Source: a virus
Direction: 5' to 3' (one strand)
DNA: 48,432 bases
Virus record (IMG/VR): IMGVR_UViG_3300031801_000949
Span: 1 to 48,432 of that record
The position numbers and the translations under genes were made by a program. Below are positions 17,030 through 25,650 of this stretch, in pieces. The notes below the pieces were generated by a model that saw only the letters and a list, made by a program, of their open reading frames with translations, was not told the DNA's origin and did no database searches. How positions within the stretch are numbered: the first letter of the stretch is position 1; each line of letters begins with the position of its first letter.

Positions 17030-18001
17030 CTAATTATCCTCTAATAAACTAACATCTTTCTCAATCATTCTACCAACTAACTGATGAAATTTTGTTTTTG
17101 GTTTCCATCCCAAAAGTTCTCTTGCCTTTGAGTAGTCTCCACAAAGAACTTCTACCTCAGCAGGCCTCATATATCGAGAATCCTGTTTAACGTACTTATC
17201 CCATTTAACTATTCCAATATATTGAAATGCTACATCTAAAAAATCTCTAATACTATGAGATTCCCCTGTCGCAATAACAAAATCTTCTGCTTTCTCTTGT
17301 TGTAACATCTTCCACATAGATTCCACATAGTCAGGAGCATATCCCCAATCTCTTTTCGCATCCAAATTTCCTAATAATATTTTATCTTGTAATCCTAAAT
17401 GTATTTTAGCGACACCATCTGTAATTTTCCTTGTAACAAATTCCAGTCCCCTTCTCTCTGATTCATGATTAAATAGAATGCCACTAACATTAAACATATC
17501 ATAAGATTCTCTATAGTTTACTGTAATCCAATGTCCGTATAGCTTTGAAACACCATAAGGTGAGCGTGGATAAAATGCTGTAGTTTCTTTTGCTGGGCTC
17601 TCTACCATTCTACCAAACATTTCTGAGGAAGATGCCTGATAAAATTTAATATCTTTACCGTATTCTCTTATCGCTTCTAACATTCTTAATACACCTAGAC
17701 CTGTAACATCACTTGTCTGTTCTGGAGTATTCCAACTCTCTCCTACAAATGATTGTGATGCTATATTATAAACCTCATCTGGATTAGATTCCTTCAAACA
17801 TCTTAACAATGAATTTTGATCTGTCAAATCTCCATTTATAAAATGAAAATTTTTCTTACTCTCTAAATGTAAAGTATTTACTCTATTTTTAAAAGATGAA
17901 CGCCTTTCCATACCATAAACTATATATCTCTTTGTAAGTAAAAAATCTGCCAAGTGACTTCCGTCCATTCCATTTACTCCCGTTATCAATGCTGTTTTCA
18001 T
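17030..18001 (-). CDS. gmd: GDP-mannose 4,6-dehydratase
   Basis: 323 residues, full length. It starts TALITGVNGMDGSHLADFL (NADP site), has SSSEMFG (catalytic Ser/Thr and Glu region), YPRSPYGVSKLYG (catalytic Tyr and Lys), NHESERRG, and LGNLDAKRDWGYAPDYVE followed by RPAEVEVLCGD, which are specific to Gmd. It converts GDP-mannose to GDP-4-keto-6-deoxymannose, precursor of fucose, rhamnose, perosamine and others. No GDP-fucose synthase is seen in the window, which favours an aminated product made by the DegT enzyme. Confidence 0.93.
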   Translation of the reverse strand: MKTALITGVNGMDGSHLADFLLTKRYIVYGMERRSSFKNRVNTLHLESKKNFHFINGDLTDQNSLLRCLKESNPDEVYNIASQSFVGESWNTPEQTSDVTGLGVLRMLEAIREYGKDIKFYQASSSEMFGRMVESPAKETTAFYPRSPYGVSKLYGHWITVNYRESYDMFNVSGILFNHESERRGLEFVTRKITDGVAKIHLGLQDKILLGNLDAKRDWGYAPDYVESMWKMLQQEKAEDFVIATGESHSIRDFLDVAFQYIGIVKWDKYVKQDSRYMRPAEVEVLCGDYSKARELLGWKPKTKFHQLVGRMIEKDVSLLEDN

Positions 18002-18010
18002 ATACTACTC

Positions 18011-18931
18011 CTATACTCTAAAAAGGAATTCATCATCCTTATTTTTTTTTAATATTCTATTTGAGGATCCATCAATAATAGGTAATGATTTTACCATATC
18101 ATTCTCATCATTTTCAGGTATTCTACCATACTTTTTTACAAACTCTTCCCCACTTTTTCTTTCCACATCAGCTAAATGTTGTGGTCTCTTAGTTAAATCA
18201 TCATCTGGAAATCTACTGCTTCTTGATGCAAAATGCCACATCAAAGATTTAGAAGTTAAAGAAAAATCAAATCCTTCATTCATCATTCTAATATATAAAT
18301 CTTTATCTTCCCAATAAGCAGGTGCAAACCTATCATCATTTCCACCAATATAATCCCAATCCTCTTTTCTTATAAATCCACTAACACCTTCTGCTTTCCT
18401 AACTTCAAAATCATTCATTTCTCTAAATTGATCACACCAATCCAGAAAATATTTCTCTTTAAAATCATGATGATAAACACCAAACTCTTCCAAAGAAACA
18501 AAAGTAGTTCCTACTCTCGGTTCATCATTGAAAATATCTGGTTGAATTCTATAACTAAAAGTATGCCATCTTTTATTTGGTTCTCTTTTTTTATTCTTTT
18601 CATAACATCTTAGTAATTCAATATCCCAATCTCTAGCTACATAAGTATCTGCTTGCAAAAAGTTAATATATTTAGTTTTAACTTTATCTGCACAGAAATT
18701 CATACCACCACCAATACCACTTCTTACAATATTATCTGATTCAATATAAACCTCTAAATTATATTTTTCTTTATTAGATTCTAACCATTCATTAGTCCCA
18801 TCTGTACAGTTTTCTGCGTATACAATAAAAGGTGAATCTTTAAAATAAGAATTCTCTCTTACTGATTTTACTGCTAATGGTAAATAATTAACATTGTTAT
18901 AAACTGAAACACAAAATGTCATTTCACTCAT
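18011..18931 (-). CDS. Glycosyltransferase family 2
   Basis: 306 residues, GT-A. It starts MTFCVSVYNNVNYLPLAVKSV, has FIVYAENCTDGTNEWL and the DxD equivalent in INFLQADTYVARDWD; the acceptor-side motif is in PAYWEDKDLYIRMMNEGFDF. Its N-terminal half resembles the transferase at 13816-15042 (same NEWLES/EEWLES segment), suggesting two related transferases in one pathway. Confidence 0.85.
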   Translation of the reverse strand: MSEMTFCVSVYNNVNYLPLAVKSVRENSYFKDSPFIVYAENCTDGTNEWLESNKEKYNLEVYIESDNIVRSGIGGGMNFCADKVKTKYINFLQADTYVARDWDIELLRCYEKNKKREPNKRWHTFSYRIQPDIFNDEPRVGTTFVSLEEFGVYHHDFKEKYFLDWCDQFREMNDFEVRKAEGVSGFIRKEDWDYIGGNDDRFAPAYWEDKDLYIRMMNEGFDFSLTSKSLMWHFASRSSRFPDDDLTKRPQHLADVERKSGEEFVKKYGRIPENDENDMVKSLPIIDGSSNRILKKNKDDEFLFRV

Positions 18932-19710
18932 AACTCTATTCTCTCTATACTTTTATCTGCTGGATTTCTATCTGAGCATATCTTCAAATCAATTCCTTTT
19001 GTTCCTAACCACTTTTTAACAAATGGTACTGTGTTTATAACCATTCCCACTTCCTCATATAACATTGGTGTTTTTGCATACTGAATTTTATCGCTTCCTT
19101 CATAAAAATGATCTTGCCACTGTTCTTCTCTATTTTCTTTACCACTAAACTTACTCAAGTCTCCTATGTCCCAACCAACTGTAACTATTTCTTTTACTCC
19201 TAAGTGTATAGCTATAGGTAATGCCATCTCATACATCAATCCAGGACCCCAAGCTCTATTTAATGTTTTATCTAATATAAAATCATCAAAATCTAACTTA
19301 GCTGCTTGAGTATTTTCAAAACCTCCGTGATTCCTAACAACTGGCAACATTAAATCAACCTTAAAATTATTTTCTAATATCATCTGTGGATGGTACTCTT
19401 CAAAAACTTCCCACGCTACAATTGTTTTATCATTATCCCCATAATCATATGGTTGAAAGTTTGTAAAATTTACTATATGAAAATCACAAACTTCCTCTAA
19501 TATAAAATATGATTGTTTTATCGTAAATACCAAATTATTTTTTAATCTTTCCCTCAACCATTCTTTTTCAAAATTTTTAAGTGAAGGGCCAGCTGTAACT
19601 ATATAACAAGTTTCATCCTTATACCAATCTTTCATAAGATTTACTCTATCTGATATCTCTTCTAATTCCCACATTTGTTTTTTTAACGAAATAGTTTTTT
19701 CTTCAATCAT
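18928..19710 (-). CDS. GT42/DUF115-like protein, possible sialyltransferase
   Basis: 260 residues. Near residue 39 is YIVTAGPSLKNFEKEWLRER; 'GPSL' with a preceding hydrophobic strand is the nucleotide-binding signature shared by DUF115 (MptE-like) proteins and CMP-sialic-acid-using GT42 enzymes. A second family-like segment is WGPGLMYEMALPIAIHLGVK followed by EIVTVGWDIGD. With NeuB and NeuA in the same operon, use of a CMP-sugar donor is reasonable but is inference; DUF115-type function is the alternative. Confidence 0.5.
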   Translation of the reverse strand: MIEEKTISLKKQMWELEEISDRVNLMKDWYKDETCYIVTAGPSLKNFEKEWLRERLKNNLVFTIKQSYFILEEVCDFHIVNFTNFQPYDYGDNDKTIVAWEVFEEYHPQMILENNFKVDLMLPVVRNHGGFENTQAAKLDFDDFILDKTLNRAWGPGLMYEMALPIAIHLGVKEIVTVGWDIGDLSKFSGKENREEQWQDHFYEGSDKIQYAKTPMLYEEVGMVINTVPFVKKWLGTKGIDLKICSDRNPADKSIERIEL

Positions 19711-20429
19711 TATACTTTTCTTCCACTAGCTGGAGTTTCAAATTGGTAATCAAAAACTTCTATATCTTTCCTAAACAAAGCCCCAACAAAATCTCTTAAA
19801 TCATCATCATAATAATCTGAATAGTGAATATGACCAGAATAATTTTTTCTTGGCAATTGTGGTATCGGATGTATTTTTAAATACTTTAACATTCTATTCC
19901 AGTCCTCAGACAAAGTTTCAAATCTTAATATTTTATCAACCAAAAAGTTATCATCCAAATCTGTAATAATATCCAACTGATTAATAAAATCAATATGCTC
20001 CCTTAAAAATCCTTCTGTTCTCTTAGTTTTAGTGGGCTTCTTCCCTTCTGCTAAATCAAACAATACTTTATTATTTTTAACAGCTTTAATTTCAGAATTC
20101 AGAATCCATTTTTTAAATCCCCAAATAGTTCCATCTGGTCCAAAAACCTTCCCAGCAGACATATTATGCATAAACAAATCATTTTCTTTTTTTCTAAAAT
20201 GATACAAAGAAACCATTCTATCCCAAGGATTTCTTACAACTGTAAATTTATAATAAGTCTTAAAAATTCCAGGGTCAGTATATTTTTTTATATCAATTCC
20301 AAGATTTGTTGTTCTAGAAAAATTAAAGGGATGCATCTTAGTATCTATCTCTAAAATTCTCCTTATACTTACTCCTGCATTTTTAGGAATATGAAAGAAT
20401 ATTAACGGATATAATGTACTCTCATTCAT
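19710..20429 (-). CDS. Sulfotransferase family protein
   Basis: 239 residues. The PAPS 5'-phosphosulfate loop is LIFFHIPKNAGVSIRR (residues 9-24), and the 3'-phosphate motif is FTVVRNPWDRMVSLYHF (about residues 62-78), the layout of Golgi-type carbohydrate sulfotransferases. It should transfer sulfate from host-made PAPS to a glycan or another island product. No PAPS synthase is in the window. It overlaps the next island genes at both ends. Confidence 0.8.
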   Translation of the reverse strand: MNESTLYPLIFFHIPKNAGVSIRRILEIDTKMHPFNFSRTTNLGIDIKKYTDPGIFKTYYKFTVVRNPWDRMVSLYHFRKKENDLFMHNMSAGKVFGPDGTIWGFKKWILNSEIKAVKNNKVLFDLAEGKKPTKTKRTEGFLREHIDFINQLDIITDLDDNFLVDKILRFETLSEDWNRMLKYLKIHPIPQLPRKNYSGHIHYSDYYDDDLRDFVGALFRKDIEVFDYQFETPASGRKV

Positions 20430-22113
20430 TCAAGATACCTTCTACTGTTTTAACATCTTCTGGAATATCTACTGCATGTATATTACCATAAACTTCAACC
20501 ATTTTTACTGAGTAACCCATCTCCAAAAATCTTAATATTTCTATATCCTCTTCCCACTCTAATTTAGATTTTCCATTTTTAAAACCATACTCTAAATAAT
20601 CTTCTAATTCTTTTTTATTAAAAGCATAAATACAAACTTGCCTATATCCTTTATTAGAATTTGCATATTTTGTTCCTGGAATTGCGCTTCGAGACATATA
20701 CATTAAATTATTATCATCACCATATACTACTTTTGGTATATTTCTATCTTCTATATATTGAAATGAATCCAATCTAGACATACAATTTATAATAAAATCT
20801 GGATACATTTTCTTCTTTTCAATTACTTCCAAAATATCTTTAGGATTCAATAAAGGTTCATCTCCTTGAACATTAATAATAATATCACTGTCTATCTCCA
20901 TAGCTGCTTCTGCTACTCTATCTGTTCCTGTCAAACAAGAATCAGAAGTTAAAATTACTTTGTAATCATAAGCATCCACAACCTTTGCTATTCTATCATC
21001 TTCAGTAGCAATATAAACGTTTTCTTTTCCTACTGCACCTTTAGCAATATCTGCAACTCTAATCACCATTGGAATACCATCTATTTCAACTATAGGTTTT
21101 CCAGGAAACCGACTAGATTTATACCTAGCAGGAATAACTACCGAAACCTTTTTCTTATCTTTTCCTTTTATCTCTGACATATCAAAAGAATCCTTTTTAG
21201 TAATACCTTTTAATATATCTTGTATTTGTAAATCAGTTAAGTTCTTAGATTCTAAAATTTGACAATAAGTTGGATGTATTTCCTTCAAACCCGTAAGCAT
21301 ATAATTATGATTCCATCCCCAACCATAATCAATTTTCATTTTAGCAAATTTTCTATCTATTAGATCAATTAATTTATTATAATTAGTTCCAAAACACATA
21401 AGTAATTGTTCCAATCTAACATTACCAGCTCCTCTACCCATACCTGTTATAGTACCATCAATGTAATCTAAACCCATATCTATAGCCATAATAGAATTAG
21501 GAAATGCCAGACCCATATTATTATGAGAATGAAATCCAAACTGCTTTTCTGAACAATCCTTATAAACTTTAATATAATTATATAATTTATCTGCTGTCAA
21601 AGATCCAAAAGAATCAGCTAAGTATAAAACATCAGCTTTACTCTCATTCATCCTTTTCACACACTCTTTTAGAGTTTCTAAATCTAATAAACTAGCTCTC
21701 ATTAAATTTATAGTAGTAATATAACCATTTGAATTTAAAAACTTAACCATTTTAATAGCATCATCTAATGTACTAATTGTACAAGCAACCCTACACATAT
21801 CAAAGATAGATTCATTTGATGGTTTTATTACATCCTTTATTATTTTATAATTTAAACTACCATTAAAAATAAAATCTTTTACATCGACCATAAATGCTAG
21901 TTTAGCTTTTGGTTTAAATCCTAAAACATTTTGAATAAAATGATCATTACACTTTCTATACTTACCACCTTTTAGTGGTGATTTATATCCTATTTCAATA
22001 ACATCTATACTTGCTTCTTCCAAAGCATGTACTATCTCTCTAACTAACTTATCATCATATTCCCAATTAGTATAATAACCACCATCTCTTAATGTACAAT
22101 CTAATATTTTCAT
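20422..22113 (-). CDS. Fusion: HMGL-like (DRE-TIM) aldolase + CMP-KDO synthetase domain
   Basis: 563 residues in two domains. Residues 1 to about 315 are a DRE-TIM metallolyase of the 4-hydroxy-2-oxovalerate aldolase type: ILDCTLRDGGYYTNW (metal Asp at 5, RD at 9-10), VIEIGY, and the metal histidines in GFHSHNN (195, 197), plus GMGRGAGN. A Lys-rich linker (about 316-322) leads to a KdsB domain: VSVVIPARYKSSRFPGKPIV, TEDDRIAKVV, INVQGDEPLL, MYMSRSAIPG and the C-terminal EDIEILRFLEMG. The first half could condense a pyruvate-type donor with an aldehyde, the second would activate the ulosonic acid with CTP. Product unknown; the channelled pathway is inference. Confidence 0.85.
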   Translation of the reverse strand: MKILDCTLRDGGYYTNWEYDDKLVREIVHALEEASIDVIEIGYKSPLKGGKYRKCNDHFIQNVLGFKPKAKLAFMVDVKDFIFNGSLNYKIIKDVIKPSNESIFDMCRVACTISTLDDAIKMVKFLNSNGYITTINLMRASLLDLETLKECVKRMNESKADVLYLADSFGSLTADKLYNYIKVYKDCSEKQFGFHSHNNMGLAFPNSIMAIDMGLDYIDGTITGMGRGAGNVRLEQLLMCFGTNYNKLIDLIDRKFAKMKIDYGWGWNHNYMLTGLKEIHPTYCQILESKNLTDLQIQDILKGITKKDSFDMSEIKGKDKKKVSVVIPARYKSSRFPGKPIVEIDGIPMVIRVADIAKGAVGKENVYIATEDDRIAKVVDAYDYKVILTSDSCLTGTDRVAEAAMEIDSDIIINVQGDEPLLNPKDILEVIEKKKMYPDFIINCMSRLDSFQYIEDRNIPKVVYGDDNNLMYMSRSAIPGTKYANSNKGYRQVCIYAFNKKELEDYLEYGFKNGKSKLEWEEDIEILRFLEMGYSVKMVEVYGNIHAVDIPEDVKTVEGILNE

Positions 22114-22122
22114 ATTTTTATT

Positions 22123-22791
22123 TTAAAACACCTTTGTAAATTCTTCTGCACTAACTAAATGTAACAATTCTTCTCTATTCTTTTCTAAGTATTTATATTC
22201 TATACACTCTTCTACTGGGTCTTTATCCCAAATTTTTTGTTCACCTCTATGTATCACCCCGCACCCATCATTTTCATCAACCACATACATTTTTAAATCT
22301 TCACGTGCGCATCTTAATTTAACCCACGACTTCCATACAGTACCATTCCAAGCAGGAAACGATCCATCAACTTCATAATTTTCTCTCTGTCTAAATTCAT
22401 TTGGTGGACTACAATCATGCATAACTATAAATCCCCAATCAACCAAATGTTCTAAAGAATTTTCTACATCCTTATCAACCTGCTCTGTTAAATGTAAGCC
22501 ATCAATAAAAATTATATCAAATTTAACTTCCTTATCATCTTTTATCATATCAAAAAATTCATCTGAAGTACAAGGAAAGGTAACTTCTTTTCCTAAAGGT
22601 TCTGGATCTACTCCATTCTTATATCTACATCTTACTTTATTAAAAGTTGCATCTGGATCTCTAACTCCTATCTCTAAATAATTCCTCAATTGATATTTTT
22701 CTACTAAATAATTAATAACATCTCTTCTAAGAACTTTAGTTCCATCTTTTCCACCAGTAGGTATGATTTTGTATCCTGTAAAATCTCTCAT
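22123..22791 (-). CDS. Class I SAM-dependent methyltransferase (Methyltransf_24-like)
   Basis: 222 residues. NYLEIGVRDPDATFNKV is motif I (Glu-Ile-Gly), GVDPEP motif II, and FDIIFIDGLHLTEQVDKDVE plus GFIVMHDCSPP the catalytic-side motifs common to this group. Surface-glycan loci often carry such enzymes for O-methylation of sugars. It overlaps the next upstream gene by 4 bases. Substrate unknown. Confidence 0.75.
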   Translation of the reverse strand: MRDFTGYKIIPTGGKDGTKVLRRDVINYLVEKYQLRNYLEIGVRDPDATFNKVRCRYKNGVDPEPLGKEVTFPCTSDEFFDMIKDDKEVKFDIIFIDGLHLTEQVDKDVENSLEHLVDWGFIVMHDCSPPNEFRQRENYEVDGSFPAWNGTVWKSWVKLRCAREDLKMYVVDENDGCGVIHRGEQKIWDKDPVEECIEYKYLEKNREELLHLVSAEEFTKVF

Positions 22792-23699
22792 AATCTATGT
22801 ACCAATTTTTGAAATTCAGAATTATAATGTTTAGCAGCATTATCTCTATACTTTTGTTTGAAAGCATCACTATTTGTTAAATCTGAAATATATTTTACAT
22901 AAGGATTTAAATCTCTATACCTTCTATTCTCACATACCAACATATTGTCTAATATGTATTGGTTAATATCATACCCTTTCCTCTTCATCACTCTCGCACC
23001 TTCAAAAACAAAGGTATCATCTAAACCATAAGAGCTAAGTAAGTCTGGAATATCTATTAACTTTAACAAATTTGCACTAAACAAATTAAACCAACCACCG
23101 CCAAATTTAAAATCATCTAATTTTCTAACTTTAACCTTATCCAAATATTGATATACTTCAGAATCTAATTTAAATGGATCATACTTCAACCAAATTTTAG
23201 AATCATATCCCATCGGAATATATCTTTCATTTGAAATAATATTCCAACCTTCATCCCACAACCTAAGAATTTGAGAATTTAAAATATAATACTCTTCTTT
23301 AATTTGGTCTAAAGCTCTAAACATATAAGCTAAATTAAATTGTGAAAAGAATACATCTGTATCTAAGTACATAAAATTATCCGTTTCATTTTCTCGAATA
23401 CTATTTCTTCGTTTATCATTTATTCCCAAGCATCTATTATCCTCATTTATCTCAAATATATTTTTATATGTCCAGTCACATTTCTTCTCTAATATTCTAT
23501 ATTTATCTGCGAAAAAATCTTTTGGTAATTTACTTGTAGACCAGTCTGTTAATACTTCTGATAAATTTAATGTAAAATCCAATATAACTTTATCTTCATT
23601 TTCAATAAAATGACTAGAGCGTTTCAAATGATTTACTATTCTTTCTAAATCATCTATTTCTCTAGGCAAACAATGTAATATTATATGTATTTGACTCAT
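22788..23699 (-). CDS. Putative GT-A glycosyltransferase
   Basis: 303 residues. FMYLDTDVFFSQFNLAYM (about residue 109) carries a clear DxD motif, preceded by a GINDKRRNSI segment like the nucleotide-binding helix of GT-A enzymes. SSYGLDDTFVFEGARVMKRK is a probable acceptor-side acidic motif. The N-terminus IHIILHCLPREIDDLERIV is Rossmann-like. Family not identified. Confidence 0.65.
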   Translation of the reverse strand: MSQIHIILHCLPREIDDLERIVNHLKRSSHFIENEDKVILDFTLNLSEVLTDWSTSKLPKDFFADKYRILEKKCDWTYKNIFEINEDNRCLGINDKRRNSIRENETDNFMYLDTDVFFSQFNLAYMFRALDQIKEEYYILNSQILRLWDEGWNIISNERYIPMGYDSKIWLKYDPFKLDSEVYQYLDKVKVRKLDDFKFGGGWFNLFSANLLKLIDIPDLLSSYGLDDTFVFEGARVMKRKGYDINQYILDNMLVCENRRYRDLNPYVKYISDLTNSDAFKQKYRDNAAKHYNSEFQKLVHRL

Positions 23700-24313
23700 A
23701 CTAAATCAATAACTTTACCATCTTCTTTATAATAACTAATAATTCTTTTTTCTATGTCAATATTATGATCTTTTCTAGGCTTATGCCATCTTTCTGTTAA
23801 TCTACTCTTATCTCCCCTATCATAATAATGAATATATTTATACCTTCTACTCTTTCCATCAAAACCATAAATAAATATCTTACCAAAATTCAAAAGTAAA
23901 AAATTTATTGATATCAAACCCGTTGTTGGCCAGTATGGACTAAACTTTTCAACTTTATTTAATTCATCTTCGTGCTCTATTGGAACTAACTGTATGGTTT
24001 CGCTTAGAACATCCTTACAATCATTTGATTCACCAGACATAAATTTAAATTTAGGAGCTACGATATAAACATATTCAAAAGTATTTAAAGTTACAGACCC
24101 TTCTACTTCTTCTGTTGGTTTCCTCAACCATTGTACCCCAGTATCTGCTAAAAACCAACCATCTACTTTTGTACCAACATATTTCTCATAACCCTCTGTT
24201 TTAAATCTATTAATTCTAAAAACATAATCAAATTCTTTATCTATCTTGTCTCCTAATTCAACATCTAAAACAGAAGATCCATTACCCATCAATAAAACTT
24301 TACTATTATTCAT
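23696..24313 (-). CDS. GT29-like sialyltransferase
   Basis: 205 residues. The N-terminus follows the GT29 large sialylmotif: VLLMGNGSSVLDVELGDKI followed by FDYVFRINRF and a Val-Gly-Thr segment (residues 7-49). A small sialylmotif equivalent is PTTGLISINFLLLNFGKIFI then YGFDG (about 141-166). IHYYD follows, and His-Asn-Ile-Asp-Ile-Glu (HNIDIEKRI) near the C-terminus matches the very-small motif H-x4-E. GT29 enzymes transfer sialic acid from CMP-sialate. NeuB and NeuA in the island make a CMP-nonulosonic donor likely. GT29 is best known from animals and plants, so a phage copy is unusual. Confidence 0.65.
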   Translation of the reverse strand: MNNSKVLLMGNGSSVLDVELGDKIDKEFDYVFRINRFKTEGYEKYVGTKVDGWFLADTGVQWLRKPTEEVEGSVTLNTFEYVYIVAPKFKFMSGESNDCKDVLSETIQLVPIEHEDELNKVEKFSPYWPTTGLISINFLLLNFGKIFIYGFDGKSRRYKYIHYYDRGDKSRLTERWHKPRKDHNIDIEKRIISYYKEDGKVIDLV

Positions 24314-25046
24314 CCTTTACAAAACACCACCTTTCAAAGCTATCTAAAGAATCATAGTTCTCAAAATGACCAACTTTATCTACAAAAAATTCATCTACTG
24401 CATCTCTAGCTCCAGGATACTTTAATGAAAAGTATTCATCAAAAATTATGCATCCACCTTCTACAACATTTTCATAGAGGTTATTCAAACAATCTAAATA
24501 ACTCTGATACAAATCACAATCAATATGTAAAATCTCTATACCTTTCATGAAAGGTGGCAATGATTTAGCAAATATTCCCCTTACTAATTTTACATTTTCA
24601 AATTCTGATACTATTGAAAAAATATCTTTAACCTCAGAAAAATACCCTTTTTCTAAATGTCTAACTCCAACAAAATTATTAGTTCTATTTCTAGCTCTTT
24701 CATAATGTTCAGTAGTGATTAAACCATTTTTATATTGATGTTCAAAATGAATAGGATTATCTTTAAGATTGCTTTCTATGACGGGAAACCCCTCAAAAGT
24801 ATCAAAACCATAAAACCGAATATTTAAATTATTTTCTTTTGAATAGACTAATGAAGGTAATAGTGTTTTTCCTTCAAATACCCCACATTGAACAAAACAA
24901 CCTTTTCCTTTATAATTTCTAAGTTTTTCTAAAATTAAAAGATTATTATTTTCAACACCTAATCCATAACTTAAACATTTTTTATGTAAGTTATTAAATA
25001 ATTCAATAACCTCTTTACTGATTTGAAATTGTTGTGTATAACGCAT
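24306..25046 (-). CDS. TylF/macrocin O-methyltransferase-like protein
   Basis: 246 residues from ATG 25046; an ORF start at 25130 would overlap the upstream glycosyltransferase by 116 bases and adds a Lys-rich segment outside the family, so 25046 is preferred though its ribosome site is weak. Family features: GCFVQCGVFEGKTLLPSL (SAM motif I), YGFDTFEGFPV, GYFSEVKDI, LVRGIFAKSLP, and ILHIDCDLYQSYLDCLNNLY with EGGCIIFDEY, the metal-binding end. It should O-methylate a sugar hydroxyl. Confidence 0.8.
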   Translation of the reverse strand: MRYTQQFQISKEVIELFNNLHKKCLSYGLGVENNNLLILEKLRNYKGKGCFVQCGVFEGKTLLPSLVYSKENNLNIRFYGFDTFEGFPVIESNLKDNPIHFEHQYKNGLITTEHYERARNRTNNFVGVRHLEKGYFSEVKDIFSIVSEFENVKLVRGIFAKSLPPFMKGIEILHIDCDLYQSYLDCLNNLYENVVEGGCIIFDEYFSLKYPGARDAVDEFFVDKVGHFENYDSLDSFERWCFVKDE

Positions 25047-25650
25047 TTTGTTTTTCTTGTTTTTCAATTGTTTTTGGATGATATAAACCCAACTCCTCAA
25101 CTGGAGGAAGATGTGAATATTTCTTAGCACCTTCTATAATCTCATGCACATGTCTAACCCATCTAATTTCAGGACTATTTCTAAAAATTCGTGCTTGATA
25201 ATCTGGATAATTTATCCAACCTTTATCAGTAACTCTCCAACCCCATTTAACACAATGTTCATCTGTAAGTCCTTCAACTGTATTTACTCGTGGGACCCAG
25301 ATTAAATCTACTTCATTCATTTCTAATACTTGTCTTATCTGAGATAATAATGTATCATGTGGATACTCATCAGCATCTAAATGAAATATATAATCACCTT
25401 CCGATGCTTTTATAACTGAATTCTTTTGAGCTGCGAAATCATTCTCAAATTTTCTTTTATAATATTTTATGACTTTTAAATCACCGTATTGTTGATTCCA
25501 ACTTGTAATAACGTCTTGTGTTTCCTGGTTCGAATAATCATCACAGATAACAATCTCATCTTCTGATTCGGTTTGATGTATTAATATCTCTAATAACCTA
25601 TTTAGTTCATCAGCCTCATTATGGACTGTGATACCATAACTAATCTTCAT
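25015..25650 (-). CDS. Glycosyltransferase family 2 (WaaE/KdtX-like)
   Basis: 211 residues from ATG 25650 (TTG one codon before is less likely; AAGGAAA is spaced for the ATG). It starts ISYGITVHNEADELNRLLEI, has IVICDDYSNQET and DxD in YIFHLDADEYPHDTLL, then WGWRVTDKGWINYPDYQARIF, common in WaaE-like glucosyltransferases. It overlaps its neighbours by 11 and 32 bases. Confidence 0.82.
   Translation of the reverse strand: MKISYGITVHNEADELNRLLEILIHQTESEDEIVICDDYSNQETQDVITSWNQQYGDLKVIKYYKRKFENDFAAQKNSVIKASEGDYIFHLDADEYPHDTLLSQIRQVLEMNEVDLIWVPRVNTVEGLTDEHCVKWGWRVTDKGWINYPDYQARIFRNSPEIRWVRHVHEIIEGAKKYSHLPPVEELGLYHPKTIEKQEKQNALYTTISNQ

Noticed and set aside
23835-23842. TATAAATA on the minus strand within a coding region (also at 29849-29856 and 43660-43667)
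   Set aside because: They lie inside genes in very AT-rich DNA, so chance matches are expected; only the intergenic box at 5053-5060 is reported.
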